NCBI GenBank assembly: GCA_028875245.1
Contig: JAPPEU010000035.1
Coordinates: 151,455 to 215,454 of the forward strand
DNA: 64,000 nucleotides
Direction of reading: 5' to 3'
Source: Chloroflexota bacterium
GTDB lineage: Bacteria; Chloroflexota; Anaerolineae; Aggregatilineales; Phototrophicaceae
Shown here: in pieces, positions 8,601 through 16,490 of the stretch
Layout: every line of letters begins with the position of its first letter
Numbering within the stretch: the stretch's first letter is position 1
Position numbers and translations under genes: made by a program
The notes under the pieces: model-generated
Told to the model about the DNA's origin: nothing
The model's input: the letters and a program-made list of their open reading frames with translations, nothing else
Database searches by the model: none

Positions 8601-10340
8601 AAAATCGGCCAAGGCGCGAAGCCGGGTGAAGGCGGTCATCTGCCCGGTTATAAAGTCACGGAGCAGATCGCGGCCGTGCGCAGCACAACGCCGGGCATCG
8701 GCTTAATCTCGCCCAGCAACAATCATGACCTCTATTCGATCGAAGATCTGGCCCAGCTGATAGATGAACTCAAGACCGCCAATCCCCACGCCAAAGTCTC
8801 GGTCAAACTGCCAGTCGTCCCCGGCATCGGGATCATCGCTGTCGGCGTCGCCAAAGCAGGCGCCGATATCATCACGATCACGGGTTATACCGGCGGCACG
8901 GGCGCCGCTCGCGCGCATGCCTTGCGTCACGTGGGCTTGCCGGCGGAAATTGGCGTCTGGCTGGCGCACCGGCATTTGATCGAAAGCGGCTTGCGCGACG
9001 ATGTCGAGCTTTGGGTTGATGGCGGCATGAAGAGCGGGCGCGATGTCATTAAGATGGTTTGCCTGGGCGCCAACCGCGTCGGCTTCGCCACCCTGGCGAT
9101 GGTGGCCCTCGGCTGCACAATCTGCCGCGGCTGCCAGGATGGCACCTGCCATGTGGGCATCACCACGCACGTCAAGACCAAAGAAGAAGCCGAAAAGCGG
9201 GACTTCAAAGCTTTCCGTCCCTTTGAAGAACGGGGATCGCCCCATAGCATCGTCACCATGTTTGACGCGCTGGCGGATGATATTCGCAAATGGGCGGGGC
9301 TGATGGGCGTCAGCAACTTGCAGGACATCGTCGGCCGGGCAGATCTGCTGCATCAGCGCTCACATCACGACCGCATTGATCTCAGCCAACTGTTGAATCC
9401 AGTCCCGCGCGGGCAGAGGACGCAAGCGCAGCCGGGAGGCCGGCGCATCGCGCGTCCCCGCAACACCGTTAGCAAGCAGATTACCGATATCGTGACCGAA
9501 TACGTGAGCAAAGGCGAATACGAGCTTACCTACGACGATGAGCAGGTGATGGCGATGGACCGCGCCTTGGGCACGCATCTCTCCGGCGCCATCAAACGCC
9601 AAGCCCTGCCGCAGGCGAATCGCATTCAAGCCGTCAACCTGTCCTTCAGCAACTCGGCGATACCGGGCAATGGATTGGCCGCCTTCATTGATGATCCGGT
9701 CAACGTCCTGGTGGAAGGCGGCGCGCAAGACGGCGTCGGCAAATGCGCCGCTGGCAGCAAAGTCTCGATCTTGAAAGGCCTCAACCACAAAGGACGACGG
9801 GTCGATGGCTCGGTCGGCAAGAGCTTCGCTTATGGCGCGCAGGGCGGGCTGTTCATCGTCCAGGGCGATGCCGATACGCGCGCTTGCATCCGCATGAGCG
9901 GCGCCGACGTCGTTTTTGGCGGTGAAATTAGCGCCCCGCTTAATGACAGCCTCGGCGGCTTGGGCGCGCGCGCGAACCTCAAAGGCTACGCCTTCGAGTA
10001 CATGACATCGGGCCGCGCCGTCGTTTTGGGCGATCCCGGCCCGTGGATGTGCGCCGGTATGACCGGCGGCGTCGTCTATCAGCGTGTTCAGCCGGAGATG
10101 GGGCTCACCGTTGATGCGATTCGCCATCGACTTGCAGCCGGCTCGGTTGTTGAGATTCAACCACTCGATGACGATGGGAGCCAAGATCTGCGTGAATTGT
10201 TGAACATCTACATACGCACACTCGAAGAAAATCATCAATCGCAGGCGGCTGAACCCCTGTATGCGCTGCTGAAGCGCCCGAGCGATCATTTCGTCAAGAT
10301 CGCACCGCCGGTGGCGCGCAAGATCGTCAACGAGAGCTGA
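5637..10340 (+). CDS. gltB: Glutamate synthase, large (alpha-type) chain
   Basis: Makes two glutamates from glutamine and 2-oxoglutarate. At 1567 residues it has the full family length. A class II glutamine amidotransferase domain begins at a predicted nucleophile Cys27 (RDACALICS), which implies removal of a 26-residue propeptide. A central domain follows to about residue 900, then the FMN-binding barrel from about 910 (PVLISAMSFGSQGELAYRSY). Cysteines 1160, 1166 and 1171 have the spacing of the 3Fe-4S ligands of known enzymes. The GXGXG beta-helix domain covers about 1290-1500. Residues after Cys27 (ALICS rather than the usual GVGF) mark a divergent branch. No gltD-like small subunit is in the window, so the electron donor (ferredoxin or a distant GltD) is open. 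AAGGATG at 5628-5634 precedes the ATG. It stands alone between two PucR-type regulators. Confidence 0.93.
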   Translation: MFDLRDPSKDDPFADLHPIDRQHRDACALICSVRKGGQATHGNVKRTIEALTRMGHRTGYINGEGDGVGVLTDIPRQLWTKWLAEAGLRSSLATDRSFWVAHVMIPAHDRTRAQYIVDQICRQISEVGLHILVDRAGRVNSTVLGPNAETNEPVFWQIAGINGQVAAENLDRTLFELQVQLESELEVHFPSFSAHSVVYKVQGTIEILRRYYPELRDPNYASSITMGHARYSTNTNPIFERAQPFNLIEHNGEFNTISRFRLESEMLDIPMVENGSDSQDVDRTIYALCMRHGLDLIEAMEHIFPPFEHDLIQNAPEIHDMYAELRQSFGPFAQGPAAVVARLGNQAVFSVDALGLRPLWYGETEKEYFVTSERGVYALDSMSLSPKPMAPGEKIAMTVNTGQPIQVMDYPAIQQYVYSRYRDRQPYHPAAGSIWRSEAEAAASPPMVNYPIHPTANGGGQQQAQTAPVAVLERVAEVQKTATKLPWADSPIKVNAAVMSGFGWERYHVEIVKTLAESGKEQIGSLGWDGPLAAISNTRANLADFFKETIAVVTNPSIDREREQAQFSSQVLIGCRPEIAAGREEDATLIRLEIPFLLESIPEFDNIDCIRDIASKHGTMLIQDLAAVFEDKVAFFSMGCPVDTTVDQAVESLQNRVVEAVLNGAQCVILDDSAIAAGEELYIDPLLAVAAVDRALRLADFAPNLRRRVGLVIRTGALRDLHDLAICLSLGANAILPYAMYAVGLGTAPRGSKKPLITEQVEYSLGNTLTAIHAGLQKITSTIGCHELRGYGHSFSSIGLSRNIANLLGTPNYFGSTGRGLTWTSLTDDAQERAQEFRGEARARLKNPDRFYPKMWKKAEAVAHGELEFDEYTETLLNLEEKMPVSLRHILELQESQTPINAEEVDISIKGYDMPVLISAMSFGSQGELAYRSYAEAAHLLNIICMNGEGGEIHELLGKHPRNRGQQVASGRFGVNIAFLNAADYIEIKIGQGAKPGEGGHLPGYKVTEQIAAVRSTTPGIGLISPSNNHDLYSIEDLAQLIDELKTANPHAKVSVKLPVVPGIGIIAVGVAKAGADIITITGYTGGTGAARAHALRHVGLPAEIGVWLAHRHLIESGLRDDVELWVDGGMKSGRDVIKMVCLGANRVGFATLAMVALGCTICRGCQDGTCHVGITTHVKTKEEAEKRDFKAFRPFEERGSPHSIVTMFDALADDIRKWAGLMGVSNLQDIVGRADLLHQRSHHDRIDLSQLLNPVPRGQRTQAQPGGRRIARPRNTVSKQITDIVTEYVSKGEYELTYDDEQVMAMDRALGTHLSGAIKRQALPQANRIQAVNLSFSNSAIPGNGLAAFIDDPVNVLVEGGAQDGVGKCAAGSKVSILKGLNHKGRRVDGSVGKSFAYGAQGGLFIVQGDADTRACIRMSGADVVFGGEISAPLNDSLGGLGARANLKGYAFEYMTSGRAVVLGDPGPWMCAGMTGGVVYQRVQPEMGLTVDAIRHRLAAGSVVEIQPLDDDGSQDLRELLNIYIRTLEENHQSQAAEPLYALLKRPSDHFVKIAPPVARKIVNES

Positions 10341-10344
10341 AAGT

Positions 10345-10376
10345 AAAACGCCGCTGGCTGCAAGCCGGCGGCTCTT
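10345..10376. terminator. Hairpin terminator between convergent gltB and regulator 2
   Basis: Ten-base-pair stem (10350-10359 with 10363-10372, one T-G wobble) and a 3-nt loop. On the minus strand it is followed by TTTTACTTT, on the plus strand only by a weak T-rich tail (tcttcaatt). It lies between the two convergent stops and probably serves mainly the minus-strand regulator gene. Confidence 0.6.
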
Positions 10377-10400
10377 CAATTGGCGGCGCTGGGCGCAACG

Positions 10401-12056
10401 CTACAGTATTGCCCCCTCGCCGGGTATGGTCGCCAGTACGCGCTGCGTCTTCAAGGCCAAATGCAAGATTAGCCGGTTGTCCGAATCGTCCAGATCAAGT
10501 TTGGTCAACTCCGCGATACGCTCCAAACGATACACCAGGGTGTTGCGGTGCACATCCAGTTCCTGCGCCGCCTTCGCCAGATTGCCGTTCGCGGCGAAGA
10601 AACCGCTCAAGGTGCGGACGAGATCGCTCTGCTTGCGGCTGTCGTGCTCAATCAAGGGCCCGAGCGCATCCTGACTGAAGCGCTGCAAATTGTCCAGGTT
10701 GCGCTCCTTCAACGCCAGCAGAAGCTGATACAGCTTGAGATCGCCGTAGTACGTCGTGCTGTCATGATCGCTCAATTCCTGCGCGATGCCGACCGCGTCC
10801 TTGGCCTCTCGATACGCGTCGCGCAACTTGGAAAGCCCGCAGGCTGGTCGGCTGATGCCGGCCGACGCACCCCCACCCGACATGCGGACAGCCAACTGCG
10901 CCCGAATTGCCTCAATCGACGCGCGCGCCCGCGTCAAAGCTGCCGTATCTTCTTCGTCGAAGGGATACAAAGCGACGATGGCGTCCACGTATTGCCCGAC
11001 CGCGCCACTGACAGCCCGCCGCGACATATCGTCACGAACCAGCGAGAGCATCGACTCCAGCGGCGCCGATTGTCCTGAGCCCGCCAAAGCCCGGTAAACC
11101 GCCACCAGGAATTGAGCGCCCGGTTGGAAACCCGAGCGCTGCGCGCGTGTGCGCAAGAGATCGTCATCGGCCGGCGTGCCGCTCAGCCACATTTGAATCC
11201 AGTCGCCGCGCGTCTGCTCAACGGCCGTGGCAATCGCGCGGTTTTTCGCCATCTCAATCGCGCAAACATCGGCGCCATAGGTCAGTACGAGACGGTCAAA
11301 CTCGGTCAGGCTGTTGGCGCTGTCGATGACCGACAGATAGCCAGCGACCCGCTTTTCCACTTGCAGCGCCGTTGTATGACCCAGCGGGCTGGCGCTGATC
11401 ATGCCCAACATGGACGGCGCCTCATGCACAAGCCACTGCTGAAACTCCTCATGCCGCGCCGGCGCCACCCCCGCCCGGCCATTCATGCCGCGGCGGCCAA
11501 GATAAGGCCGTATCTGCGCGATCAGCGTGCCCGCCTCATCATGAATCGAAATCGGCTTGCCGGTGGAGCGAGACATAACCTGCAGCAGACTGCTCAAATC
11601 TCGATTTTCGGCTGCGAGCCGCGTCAATTGTCGCTGAATCTCAATCGCGCGTTCGGTCAATCGCGCGGAATGATTGAGAATCAGTGCGTTCACCGCCCGC
11701 TCCACCGTGGTCAGGCTGCTGTCTTCCGGCACAGACAGAAGCGCGACGCCAGTCTCATTTGCCGCCTCGACCGCATCCTGCCCCACCGAACCGGTCGACA
11801 GGACAGCATTCACGCCAAAGCCTGCCAACTGACGCAATACGCTTGACAAGGTCAGGCGACTGTCAAAACTGCGCAGCACATCCATCGACACGAGTGCCAG
11901 CTCGCCGCCATATAAATCGGGAAAGACCGGTGGCTGCGCCCTGATCGTCACCGACCAATTCACTTCGGTATCGGGGTCGCCGGCGACGATGCTGGCGCCC
12001 AATGGCAAAGAGTAACGAAGCAATGATTGCAGTGAAGCCGCGTTCTTATCAGACAT
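10401..12056 (-). CDS. PucR/CdaR-family transcriptional regulator 2
   Basis: A 551-residue paralogue of the regulator at 3700-5346. N-terminal PucR-type domain in about residues 8-130, a middle domain, and a C-terminal helix-turn-helix at about residues 495-545 with NLAKAAQELDVHRNTLVYR, the family signature. It converges on gltB, and only a hairpin separates the two stops. About 120 nt lie between its start and the ileS terminator, with a TTGGCA-like -35 and poor -10 candidates on the minus strand. Two different PucR-type proteins bracketing one glutamate synthase gene suggest separate signals feeding into nitrogen assimilation. That function is inferred from position only. Confidence 0.87.
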   Translation of the reverse strand: MSDKNAASLQSLLRYSLPLGASIVAGDPDTEVNWSVTIRAQPPVFPDLYGGELALVSMDVLRSFDSRLTLSSVLRQLAGFGVNAVLSTGSVGQDAVEAANETGVALLSVPEDSSLTTVERAVNALILNHSARLTERAIEIQRQLTRLAAENRDLSSLLQVMSRSTGKPISIHDEAGTLIAQIRPYLGRRGMNGRAGVAPARHEEFQQWLVHEAPSMLGMISASPLGHTTALQVEKRVAGYLSVIDSANSLTEFDRLVLTYGADVCAIEMAKNRAIATAVEQTRGDWIQMWLSGTPADDDLLRTRAQRSGFQPGAQFLVAVYRALAGSGQSAPLESMLSLVRDDMSRRAVSGAVGQYVDAIVALYPFDEEDTAALTRARASIEAIRAQLAVRMSGGGASAGISRPACGLSKLRDAYREAKDAVGIAQELSDHDSTTYYGDLKLYQLLLALKERNLDNLQRFSQDALGPLIEHDSRKQSDLVRTLSGFFAANGNLAKAAQELDVHRNTLVYRLERIAELTKLDLDDSDNRLILHLALKTQRVLATIPGEGAIL

Positions 12057-12177
12057 AACCAGTTTCCAAATCGTGTTATTGACTCACAATGATGCGTACA
12101 AGCGCGCAATTGCCAAATTAAACAAGAAGCTGCCTAAGCTTTGTATACTATCACCAACTATAGCAGAAGTTCGCCGC

Positions 12178-12215
12178 AAAAAAACAGGGCGAATCCCACC
12201 AGGTCATTCGCCCTG
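12178..12215 (-). terminator. Rho-independent terminator of ileS
   Basis: A perfect 10-bp stem (12185-12194 with 12206-12215, CAGGGCGAAT arms), an 11-nt loop, and on the minus strand a run of seven T (A run at 12178-12184 on the plus strand). It lies 28 nt beyond the ileS stop. It is one of the clearest terminators in the window. Confidence 0.9.
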
Positions 12216-12242
12216 CTCTCTTGCTTGGTATATTTTCACAAG

Positions 12243-15200
12243 TTATTGCCGGCGCCTTAGTCCTATGGTCAAAGACTCCTCCCGCAGCTGGAGGGTTTCT
12301 TGTACATAATCCTGAGAGATTTCGCCGGGCTCAAGGCTGTCCGCCAATGTCTCGGCGCTGATGTAGCCGCTGTACAGCAGCATCACGGCGTCGATCCTGT
12401 CCGAGGCGTCGGCATACAGGATCTCAATGCGATCATCCAGCGCGAAGTCCGCCTGCTTGCGCAGATTCTGAATCCGGCGGATGAGTTCGCGCGCCAGCCC
12501 TTCGGCTAGCAGGTCGGATGTCAAGCGCGTGTTCAGCGCCACAACATAACCGCCGTCTTCAATCGCCCCTTCCGGCGCTTGCACGCTGACCTTGACCTCA
12601 CATTCTTCGTTTAGAATCTCGAACCTGGACCCATCCAATTCGAGCGTGATGTCTTCGCCCGCCAGCAGTTTCTCCGCAAACGGGCGGACGAATGCTTGAT
12701 CGCCATCGCGCAGGGCGGCTTGTATCGCTTTGAAGTCCGACCCGAATTTGCGGCCCAGGAATCGCGGCAATGGATTGAGACGGTACACCCTCGTTGACGC
12801 GAAGGCGCTGGCTTCGTCCGCGCCCATGACACTCAAAGACTTTATGTTGAGCTCGCTCTTGATCAAATCGGCATAGCGCTCGAGCGCGGGCGCCTCCGAC
12901 GCATCGCGCAGCGCGAACTGCGCATCCGCCAACGGTTGACGCACGCCAATTTGAGAGGCGTTTCGCGCGGACAGACCCAGGCGGACGAGCCGCTGCACAA
13001 GCGCCATATCGCCGATCAGGCCCTCGTTGACCAACGTATCATCGGCGGCGGGCCAGCGCGACAGATGGACGCTGTCGGCCTCCGCGCCATTCTGTTCAGC
13101 AACCAGATTCCGGTACATCTCTTCGCTGAGGAATGGCATCGTCGGCGCCAGCAGTTTTGCCAGCGCGGTCAAGGCCTCATACAGCGTGGCATAGGCGGAC
13201 AGCTTGTCCCTGTCTACTTCGCTCTTCCAGAAGCGATCGCGACTGAGACGCACGTACCAGTTGCTCAAGCGTTCGACGAATTCTTCGATCGGGCGCGTCG
13301 CGTTGACCGCGTCATAAGCTTCAAAGGCATTGGTCACCGTCATGATTAAGGTGTGCAGCTCGGCCAGAAGCCACTGATCAAGCGGTTCGCGCTCGCTTGG
13401 GTCCGGCGCTGCCTGAGAAGGCGTCCAACCGTCGATGTTGGCGTAGGTGACAAAAAAGCTGTACGTATTCCACAAAGTGGACCAGAACTTCTTGATCACA
13501 TCGTTGACGAGGTTTATCGAGAAGCGTCGCGGCTCGCCCGGCGGCCCCGATGTGTACATGTACCAGCGAAAGGCATCGGCGCCCGCCTGCTCCAAAACCA
13601 TCCAGGGGTCGACTGCGTTGCCCAGGCTCTTGGACATTTTCCGGCCCTTCTCGTCGAGGATGTGCCCAAGGCAAATCACATTCTTGAAGGAGACCGTCTC
13701 GAAAAGCATCGCCGCGATTGCGTGCAGACTGTAGAACCAGCCACGCGTCTGATCGACCGCTTCGCAGATGTAATCGGCGGGATGCTGCTCTTCCAGGATG
13801 TCGCGGTTAGACTTCGGATATGACCACTGGGCCACCTGCATGGCGCCGCTGTCAAACCAGACGTCGATCACTTCCGGCACGCGGCGCATGGTGCCGCCGT
13901 CGCCATTCGGGTTCTCGAACGTGATGTCATCCACATAGGGTCGATGCAGATCAAGGTCGCCGAGATCGCGGCCGGCCAGCTCGCTCAACTCATCGACGCC
14001 CCCGACGCAGATCATCTCGCCAGTTTGCTCGTCAACCCATACAGGCAGCGGCGTGCCCCAATATCGTTCCCGCCCCAGCGACCATTCCTTGAGATCATCC
14101 AGCCAATTGCCAAAGCGACCATCGCGGACATGATCCGGCACCCAGTTCACGGTCTTGTTGAGCTCGATCATCTTCTGCTTGTATTTGAGCGTGTCGATGA
14201 ACCAGGTCTCGCGGGCGAAATACATCAATGGCGAGCCGTCGCGCCAATTATGCGGGTAAGCATGCTCATAAGTTTCCTGCCGATACATCAAGCCGCGCTC
14301 GGACAAATCGCTGATGATATGCCGGTCGGCATCCTTGAACCACATGCCGCGGAAGGTCGAAACGGCATCGACGAAACAGCCCGTCTCATCGACCGTGATC
14401 AAGACGGGCAAATCATGCTTGCGCCCCGTCGCCAAATCATCAACGCCATAAGCGGGCGCCGTGTGCACGATGCCGGTGCCATCGCCCGTGCTAACATAAT
14501 CGGCCGCCACGACATAGGCGTAGTCTTGCTCCACGGGCAAGAATGTATACAAAGGCTTGTAACGCCAGCCCACAAGCTCGCTGCCCTTCATGCGCTTGAC
14601 GATCTTGTAGCCGTCGCCGAGCACATTCTCCACCAAGGCCTCTGCCAGGATCAATTGCTCAAGGCCCTCGCCGTCAGTGGCGGGCCCTTCCACCTGCACA
14701 TAGTCTACGTCTTCGCCGACCGCCAGCGCGGCGTTTGCCGGCAGCGTCCAGGGCGTCGTCGTCCAGGCCAGCAGATAGACGCCCGGCCTGTCGCGCACCG
14801 GGAAGCGCACATAGATGCTTGGGTCAACGATGGTCTTGTAACCCTGCGCCACCTCGTGGCTGCTCAGGGGCGTGCCGGAAGACGGGCTGTAAGGCACGAC
14901 CTTGTAGCCGCGGTAGAGCAAGCCCTTGTCCCAGAATTGCTTGAGTATCCACCAGACGCTCTCGATGTATTCATTGGAGAAGGTGACATAGGCGTCGTCG
15001 AGATTGACCCAGAAGGCAGTGCGCTCGGTCAGCTTCTCCCATTCGTTGATGTGCAGAAAGACGTTCGCGCGGCACTTGGCGTTGAACTCGGCAACGCCAT
15101 ATTCTTCGATTTGCCCCTTGTTGTCGAAGCCGAGTTCCTTTTCCACCTCGATTTCAACCGGCAGCCCATGCGTATCCCAGCCGCCCCGGCGAAGGCAATA

Positions 15201-15440
15201 ATATCCTTGCATCACTTTGTAACGCGGGAACATGTCCTTGAAGGCGCGCGACAGCACATGGTGGCTGCCGGGCTTGCCATTCGCGGTCGGCGGGCCCTCG
15301 TAGAATACATAGCGCGGCGCGTCATCGCGCCCCTCGGTGCTGCGCTCAAAGACGCGATTGAAGCGCCAAAAGTCGAGCTGCTGCTGCTCGAGTTTGTTGA
15401 TGACATCGCTGTTGACCTGCGAGTTTACTGCTCTAAACAT
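12243..15440 (-). CDS. ileS: Isoleucyl-tRNA synthetase
   Basis: Charges tRNA-Ile in the cytoplasm. With the start at 15440 the protein has 1065 residues. I chose this ATG because MFRAV matches the usual N-terminus of this subgroup (MFKEV-type) and GGAG lies 12 nt upstream; the frame stays open to 15587. The ATP-binding signature is PTANGKPGSHHVL (residues about 51-63, the HIGH equivalent). The second signature, KMSKSLGN, falls near residue 600, with the editing domain between and the tRNA-binding C-terminal region after it. Length and motif form point to the eukaryote-like IleRS type, which in known cases is often less sensitive to mupirocin (family knowledge, not shown here). A strong terminator follows. 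About 240 nt with a long hairpin separate it from the upstream TPR gene. Confidence 0.95.
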   Translation of the reverse strand: MFRAVNSQVNSDVINKLEQQQLDFWRFNRVFERSTEGRDDAPRYVFYEGPPTANGKPGSHHVLSRAFKDMFPRYKVMQGYYCLRRGGWDTHGLPVEIEVEKELGFDNKGQIEEYGVAEFNAKCRANVFLHINEWEKLTERTAFWVNLDDAYVTFSNEYIESVWWILKQFWDKGLLYRGYKVVPYSPSSGTPLSSHEVAQGYKTIVDPSIYVRFPVRDRPGVYLLAWTTTPWTLPANAALAVGEDVDYVQVEGPATDGEGLEQLILAEALVENVLGDGYKIVKRMKGSELVGWRYKPLYTFLPVEQDYAYVVAADYVSTGDGTGIVHTAPAYGVDDLATGRKHDLPVLITVDETGCFVDAVSTFRGMWFKDADRHIISDLSERGLMYRQETYEHAYPHNWRDGSPLMYFARETWFIDTLKYKQKMIELNKTVNWVPDHVRDGRFGNWLDDLKEWSLGRERYWGTPLPVWVDEQTGEMICVGGVDELSELAGRDLGDLDLHRPYVDDITFENPNGDGGTMRRVPEVIDVWFDSGAMQVAQWSYPKSNRDILEEQHPADYICEAVDQTRGWFYSLHAIAAMLFETVSFKNVICLGHILDEKGRKMSKSLGNAVDPWMVLEQAGADAFRWYMYTSGPPGEPRRFSINLVNDVIKKFWSTLWNTYSFFVTYANIDGWTPSQAAPDPSEREPLDQWLLAELHTLIMTVTNAFEAYDAVNATRPIEEFVERLSNWYVRLSRDRFWKSEVDRDKLSAYATLYEALTALAKLLAPTMPFLSEEMYRNLVAEQNGAEADSVHLSRWPAADDTLVNEGLIGDMALVQRLVRLGLSARNASQIGVRQPLADAQFALRDASEAPALERYADLIKSELNIKSLSVMGADEASAFASTRVYRLNPLPRFLGRKFGSDFKAIQAALRDGDQAFVRPFAEKLLAGEDITLELDGSRFEILNEECEVKVSVQAPEGAIEDGGYVVALNTRLTSDLLAEGLARELIRRIQNLRKQADFALDDRIEILYADASDRIDAVMLLYSGYISAETLADSLEPGEISQDYVQETLQLREESLTIGLRRRQ

Positions 15441-15680
15441 GATTGTCACTTGCTCCATTGGATTGACGCGAAATCTGCCTTGCCTCATCTGGCCCGAAGA
15501 CCTGGAACCCGTATCAAGCAGCAATGACCCGCGGTGTGTACACATTTGCATGTGACACCGCGCAAGCGCCTCCTTGTTTGGCAGCATCCCAATGGGGAGC
15601 GCGCATTCGCAGGAATTATGACGTATATCGGAGCTTGGTGAAAGGGTTAAGTCACTGCCAGCGATCTAAACTTATATCGC
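15441..15680 (-). other. Leader region upstream of ileS
   Basis: 240 nt between the TPR gene stop (15681) and the ileS start. It contains the long stem-loop at 15531-15561 and, on the minus strand, an ACCGCGG directly after that stem, which recalls the end of a T-box sequence. I could not find the UGGN partner or a clear specifier loop, so I do not call a T-box. No T-run terminator is present. Confidence 0.45.
15531..15561 (-). other. Long stem-loop in the ileS leader
   Basis: Stem of 7 bp (GCGGTGT at 15531-15537 with ACACCGC at 15555-15561) stacked on 5 bp (CACAT at 15541-15545 with ATGTG at 15550-15554), a 3-nt bulge and a TTGC loop. It lies 91 nt upstream of the chosen ileS start. Not followed by a T tract, so an RNA regulatory or processing element is more likely than a terminator. 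Confidence 0.55.
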
Positions 15681-16490
15681 TCAGCCCGCCCGCTCTAACT
15701 CAGCGTCAAGCTGGCGGACAACCGCCGACAAATGACGGCCGTAAGGCGTCTCAGCATACTTGGCGGCTTCGTCCCGCCAGTGTTTCAAATTCTCGTCAAT
15801 CAGCTGCTTGTCGGGCGGCGCGCCCACTTTCAAAGCATGCAAGTAATATTGGAGAAGCAGCATTTGGGCCGGGTCATCGGCCAGCGCAGCGCGCGCTTCC
15901 ATCAAGTTAGTCAGCGCTGCATCGCTATCGCCGGCCAAGAAGCGCGCCTGACCCAAATCGAATTCGACGATGTCGGGCGCGCCCGCGGCGATAGCGCGGC
16001 GAAAATAATGGCTCGCGGCGCTGTAATCGCCTTGCGCAAGATGGAGCTTCCCGACGCTGTACAGGGCTAAACTGTGCGCCGGCTTAATTTCCAACGCCCG
16101 GCTCAATGCCGACTGGCACAGTGTAAATTGACCCAAATGGCGATAAGTGTTGCCGAGAAGCACCAGCGCGTCGACCGAGGCGCGCCCGCGCTCGGGCATG
16201 GACTCAAGCAGCGCGCGCGCCGCCTGATATTCCTCCGCGATGAAGTGCTGCTGCGCCTCATGATAAGGCGAGGCGTCGCGCCGATTGCCCCAGAGGAAGA
16301 GGAGTTGAATGCTGACCAGCAGGCCAAAGGCGCCGATGCGGGCCGGAAACTGTATCGCGCTCGGGCCAAAGAAGCCCACCGCCAGCAGCAGCAGCAAGAG
16401 CAATATGGCGATTGCCAGAGCAAGTTTGGCCGATGCGTCCCATTCTGGCAGTCGCCGCGTCAGATCGCGGACGATATGCCGGAACATCAT
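15681..16490 (-). CDS. Membrane TPR protein A
   Basis: About 269 residues from ATG 16490, whose ATGA overlaps the stop of the upstream gene. The open frame extends to 16607, but that part lies inside the preceding gene. Two transmembrane helices sit at about residues 20-40 (an extreme leucine run) and 50-68. Degenerate TPR units follow from about residue 80 to 230, for example ALVLLGNTYRHLGQFTLC and ALYSVGKLHLAQGDYSAA. It is a membrane-anchored protein-interaction scaffold of unknown target. It is the last of three similar genes in tandem and lies upstream of ileS in the same direction. Confidence 0.75.
   Translation of the reverse strand: MMFRHIVRDLTRRLPEWDASAKLALAIAILLLLLLLAVGFFGPSAIQFPARIGAFGLLVSIQLLFLWGNRRDASPYHEAQQHFIAEEYQAARALLESMPERGRASVDALVLLGNTYRHLGQFTLCQSALSRALEIKPAHSLALYSVGKLHLAQGDYSAASHYFRRAIAAGAPDIVEFDLGQARFLAGDSDAALTNLMEARAALADDPAQMLLLQYYLHALKVGAPPDKQLIDENLKHWRDEAAKYAETPYGRHLSAVVRQLDAELERAG

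Noticed and set aside
9360..10379. 339-codon minus-strand frame opposite gltB
   Set aside because: Antisense shadow; the gltB strand has unbroken domain motifs.
13944..15527. 527-codon plus-strand frame opposite ileS
   Set aside because: Antisense shadow of the high-GC ileS gene; ileS has complete synthetase motifs.
15441..15587. N-terminal extension of IleS from 15587
   Set aside because: The extra 49 codons have no similarity to the synthetase N-terminus; MFRAV at 15440 fits the family and has GGAG upstream.
15441..15680. T-box riboswitch before ileS
   Set aside because: The ACCGCGG fragment is suggestive, but no UGGN partner or specifier loop could be found by eye, so no call was made.
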